Source: Oasisia sp. SBJ-2009 (Eukaryota > Annelida > Polychaeta > Sabellida > Siboglinidae). Taken from it: a DNA stretch of 64,000 nt. The translations under genes were made by a program, and so were the position numbers. Every line of letters starts with the position of its first letter. The first letter of the stretch is position 1. The notes beneath the pieces are model-generated. The model did not search any database and had not been told where the DNA came from. It saw only the letters and a list, made by a program, of their open reading frames with translations. The DNA is taken from positions 37,229,675 to 37,293,674 of the forward strand of contig OZ024862.1 in assembly GCA_964017155.1 (NCBI GenBank), written 5' to 3'. Shown piece after piece: positions 62,401 through 64,000 of this stretch.

Positions 62401-64000
62401 GGGCAAATTATTTCAGAGAAATCAAGCAAAACAACTGTTGGTAAGCCTTAATTGATTCGATAGATGGCAGCACGCACCGCCGGGCACTCGGTAGGTGGCT
62501 GTAACCGGGAGATAGAACGTACGACGTGACGCTATCGCCGCGTTTTTCGGTCTGTGACGTCATATAACAATCAAATCGGCCAGATCCAAAATACATTATC
62601 AATAAAACATCCAGAAAATCTAGTATTTTGATCTGTTAAATTCAACATAGAAAGGAATAATAACACCAATACGAAAAACCTAATGGGCGTTTTTCGGTAC
62701 GGATCATAGCACTTAAAGAGTTCACAAATATGTTAAGGCTGCAAAACTAAATGAATCTGCTAATCAAAATTATTTCATAATGGGCGGAGCAGTCAAAATG
62801 TTTTGCAAAGCATGTCCCTTCTTGGTATACGATCACATTGACCATCTATCAGTTATGCTTTTCAGCTCGTCACCTTTCTCAAATATGGAGTTACTGTTAT
62901 TAAAAAGAAATGGATCTGAAATCGCACGCAAAGTTCCTTCAAATGTAACTTATTCAACGCTTTGCTTCAGTATTCATACACTCATTTCCGACGTCTTAAT
63001 ACGGGGATATATGTATAGTTAACTTGACAATTGCCTTGATATGTTTCGCTACAGTGGAGGAGAATGCCACTGAACATTGTTTTATAATAATCGGGAAGTC
63101 ATTTTTGAGCTCACATGCTATTATTTGCGGGTAAATAGCGATTAGTCATTAAGATCTTACTAAAGGTTTGAGTCACATAGCTTTGCGGCAAATTAATTCA
63201 GAGAAATCAAGCAAAACAACTGTTTGTAAGCCATAATTGATTCGATAGATGGCAGCACGCACCGCCGGGCACTCGGTAGGTGGCTGTTAGCGGGAGACAG
63301 AACGTACGACGTGATGCTATCGCCGCGTTTTTCGGTCTGTGACGTCATGTAACAATCAAATCGACCAGATCCAAAATAGATTATCAACAAAACATCCAGA
63401 AAATCTAGTATTTTGATCTGTTAAATTCAACAAAGAAAGGAATAATAATACCAATACGAAACTCCTAAATGGCGTTTTTCGGTACGGATTATAGAACTTA
63501 AAGAGTTCACAAAATATATTTAGGCTGCAAAACTAAATCAATTTTAGTCGGTTAATCAAAATTTATTTGATAACGGGCGGAGAAGTCAAAACATTTGCAA
63601 AGCATGCCCCTTCTTGGTATACGATCACATTTACCATTTATCAGTTATGCTTTTCAGCTCGTCACCTTTCTTAAATATGGAGTTACTGTTACTAAAAAAT
63701 ATGGATCTGAAATCGCACGCAAAGTTCCTTCAAATGTAACTTATTCAACGCTTTTCTTCAATATTCATACACTCATTTCCGACGTCTTAATACGGTGATA
63801 TATTTATAGTCAACTTGACAAATGCCTTGATATTTGTTGCTACAGTGGAGGAAAATGCCACTGAACATTGTTTTATAATAATCGGGAAGTCATGTTTGAG
63901 CTCAGATGCCATTATTTTCGGTCCAAATAGCTATTAGTCGTTAAGAATTTACTAAAGGTTTGAGTCACATAGCTTTGAGGCAAATTAATTAAGAGAAATC
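59474..64000. repeat. Satellite array, right block
   Basis: Continues the interrupted monomer exactly at the duplicated 14 bp. Anchors lie at 60039, 60831, 61616, 62408 and 63193 (steps 792, 785, 792, 785), followed by the start of the GAGGCAAATTAATTAAGAG variant at the window edge. The order differs from the five-monomer unit by an extra 785/792 pair. The array runs off the window. Confidence 0.95.

Noticed and set aside
40821..64000. Recurring 60-83-codon frames on both strands of the satellite
   Set aside because: They shift frame between variants through one-base indels and show no domain; conservation reflects monomer identity.
1..64000. CRISPR arrays, prokaryotic operons, phage genes
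   Set aside because: The tandem arrays have no spacers and the genes are spliced; nothing prokaryotic is present.

Overview
This is metazoan nuclear DNA. It has long GT-AG introns, frequent TA and CA microsatellites, coding minisatellite-like arrays in introns, SINE and LINE remnants, and a large satellite array. Protein matches and repeat style point to an invertebrate, plausibly a mollusc or another lophotrochozoan; the sequence alone does not fix the species. No prokaryotic, plasmid or CRISPR features were seen.

Region 1 (1-10443, + strand) holds the last ten exons (about 409 codons) of a transferrin-receptor / glutamate-carboxypeptidase-II-like (M28B) protein. Its 5' exons lie upstream of the window. 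All splice phases agree from exon to exon. Most residues that bind zinc or act in catalysis in the active family are replaced, so it is predicted to be a non-catalytic, receptor-like member. Nearly every intron carries a tandem array close to an exon. One 54-bp array has copied the end of an exon together with its splice donor.

Region 2 (10444-27894) is mostly intergenic. It contains a decayed minus-strand copy of an invertebrate multicopy protein with a PIN/XPG-I-like core (16424-18050), a dispersed GGCGGCCATTTT-type repeat in opposite orientations, a TA-rich hairpin element, a GC-richer stretch likely to be the promoter and first exon of the next gene, a small TIR element, and a dead LINE fragment.

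Region 3 (27895-38746, + strand) is a complete 13-exon alanine aminotransferase gene (513 codons, GPT/GPT2 type). It has a mitochondrial-type leader and a second in-frame ATG at codon 27 that could give a cytosolic form. Its intron 2 ends in 18 copies of a 36-bp unit, each carrying the exon 3 splice acceptor. Upstream acceptors would bring an in-frame TAG.

Region 4 (about 40821 to the window end) is a satellite array of about 25 monomers of about 790 bp. The monomers form dimers and a 3,953-bp five-monomer higher-order repeat. One monomer is interrupted by an RTE-like non-LTR retrotransposon (56305-59473, minus strand) with a 14-bp target-site duplication and an ORF broken by a single TGA.

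The most unusual theme is that two unrelated neighbouring genes each carry a tandem array that multiplied a functional splice site, a donor in one and an acceptor in the other. In both, using any decoy copy would add an in-frame stop.
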